From assembly GCA_019417465.1 (NCBI GenBank), contig DXVF01000027.1:1-6081 (forward strand): a stretch of 6,081 bases of DNA, in the 5' to 3' direction. Numbering within the stretch: position 1 is the stretch's first letter; the number at the start of each line of letters is the position of its first letter. Of the stretch, positions 5,834 through 6,081 are shown piece by piece. Below the pieces are notes generated by a model, which was given only the letters and a program-made list of their open reading frames with translations, made no database searches and was not told the origin of the DNA. A program made the position numbers and the translations under genes. The DNA is from Clostridiales bacterium (GTDB taxonomy: Bacteria > Bacillota > Clostridia > TANB77 > CAG-508).

Positions 5834-5839
5834 TTTCAT
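5804..5839 (-). CDS. possible 11-codon leaderless leader peptide
   Basis: An ATG at 5839 falls where transcription from the promoter at 5846-5874 should begin (six bases after TATAAT), so the RNA could start on the start codon. The frame encodes MKKKSKEIRKN and then TAG, and its codons form one arm and most of the loop of the hairpin at 5788-5833. A ribosome moving through it would disrupt the terminator. No ribosome binding site is possible this close to the start. The Lys-rich product also follows trivially from the A-run of the stem, so this may be chance. Confidence 0.25.
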   Translation of the reverse strand: MKKKSKEIRKN

Positions 5840-5845
5840 GCTATC

Positions 5846-5874
5846 ATTATATTATCGTGTTTTTATATAGTCAA
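5846..5874 (-). promoter_or_regulatory. strong sigma-A promoter driving the 58-aa gene and downstream genes
   Basis: On the minus strand TTGACT (5874-5869), exactly 17 bases, then TATAAT (5851-5846). It is the best promoter in the window. It points through the leader hairpin to the 58-aa protein, the recombinase stub and, without an obvious intervening terminator, the DUF84, NUDIX and COG4997-type genes. Confidence 0.85.
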
Positions 5875-5919
5875 TTCCCTTTTATTTCCCTTGTGTCTAA
5901 AAATTTTACTTTTTATCTA

Positions 5920-6000
5920 GTTCACCGAGTGAATTGGCATATTTTTTTCTTGTTCACTGGGTGTACTAAAATTATTATTTGCAGTTCACTCGGTGTACTA
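5920..6000. repeat. three operator-like palindromic repeats at exact 32-bp spacing
   Basis: Copies begin at 5920, 5952 and 5984: GTTCACCGAGTGAATTG, GTTCACTGGGTGTACTA and GTTCACTCGGTGTACTA. The last two differ at one base in 17. Each is a palindrome around CACnnnGTG; the first is a perfect TTCAC-CGA-GTGAA. The 32-base period is close to three helical turns, so bound dimers would lie on one DNA face. Symmetric GTTCAC/GTGAAC or GTACAC arms resemble TetR-family operators, but the cognate regulator is not in the window. A weak plus-strand promoter (TTGTTC at 5950, 17 bases, TATTAT at 5973) would contain the middle copy. The nearest minus-strand promoter starts 45 bases away. Confidence 0.7.
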
Positions 6001-6025
6001 AGTCCAAATTTTTTTCAAAATCCAA

Positions 6026-6081
6026 GTAAGTAAGTAGACATAGCCATTACTGACTATGCCCCTTTCAGACCCGTACGTGCA
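6026..6081 (-). mobile_element. 3' end of a group II intron (domain V half and domain VI), body beyond the window
   Basis: Read on the minus strand, the window edge starts with GCACGTACGGGTC, matching the 3' strand of domain V (normally CACGTACGGTTC). A short linker TGAAAG follows, then a hairpin at 6060-6037: ten base pairs (two G-U) closed by the GNRA loop GTAA. Extending the stem past G-U leaves A6035 unpaired, followed by C-G and A-U pairs. That is the place of the domain VI branch-point adenosine. The intron should end at an AC a few bases later, at 6030 or 6026; the threefold TAC-TTAC-TTAC sequence prevents a choice. The domain V arm has GGGTC where GGTTC is usual, so its partner strand may be atypical. 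No reverse-transcriptase coding sequence is inside the window. Confidence 0.65.

Noticed and set aside
5920..6000. CRISPR array
   Set aside because: There are only three copies of a 17-base palindromic unit with ~15-base gaps and no cas gene; repeats and spacers are far too short for CRISPR.

Overview
This window is very AT-rich (roughly a quarter G+C), uses the standard code, has strong GGAGG-type ribosome binding sites, and contains sigma-A promoters with exact TATAAT boxes. Together with the protein sequences this points to an anaerobic low-GC Firmicute of the Clostridia type, possibly an uncultured gut lineage.

Left part (1-1860): a two-gene Fe-S cluster assembly operon on the minus strand, cysteine desulfurase NifS/IscS followed one base later by the NifU/IscU scaffold. 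It has its own promoter. Middle (1913-3345): a single-helix membrane protein of unknown function on the minus strand, and divergently from it a cation diffusion facilitator (CDF) metal exporter on the plus strand. One extra C splits the CDF gene into two frames.

Right-centre (3338-5149): a compact minus-strand run of nucleotide-pool sanitation genes. In transcription order these are a DUF84/YjjX-like ITP/XTP phosphatase, a NUDIX hydrolase, a broken N-terminal stub of a MazG-like protein, an intact COG4997-type MazG-superfamily NTP pyrophosphohydrolase, and a small frameshifted reading frame. The three intact enzymes belong to three unrelated folds that all hydrolyse nucleoside triphosphates, often damaged or non-canonical ones.

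Right end (5088-6081): mobile-element debris. It holds a 58-aa SHOCT-like protein and the first ~69 residues of a serine recombinase, joined in frame to an unrelated tail that runs into the DUF84 gene. A strong promoter lies upstream, followed immediately by a hairpin with a possible 11-codon leaderless ORF. Beyond it are three palindromic operator-like repeats spaced exactly 32 bp apart. The last ~56 bases look like the 3' end (domain V half plus domain VI with bulged A) of a group II intron on the minus strand, whose body lies outside the window. All minus-strand genes from 5756 to 3514 could be read from the mobile-element promoter, which would place the nucleotide-sanitation genes under its control.
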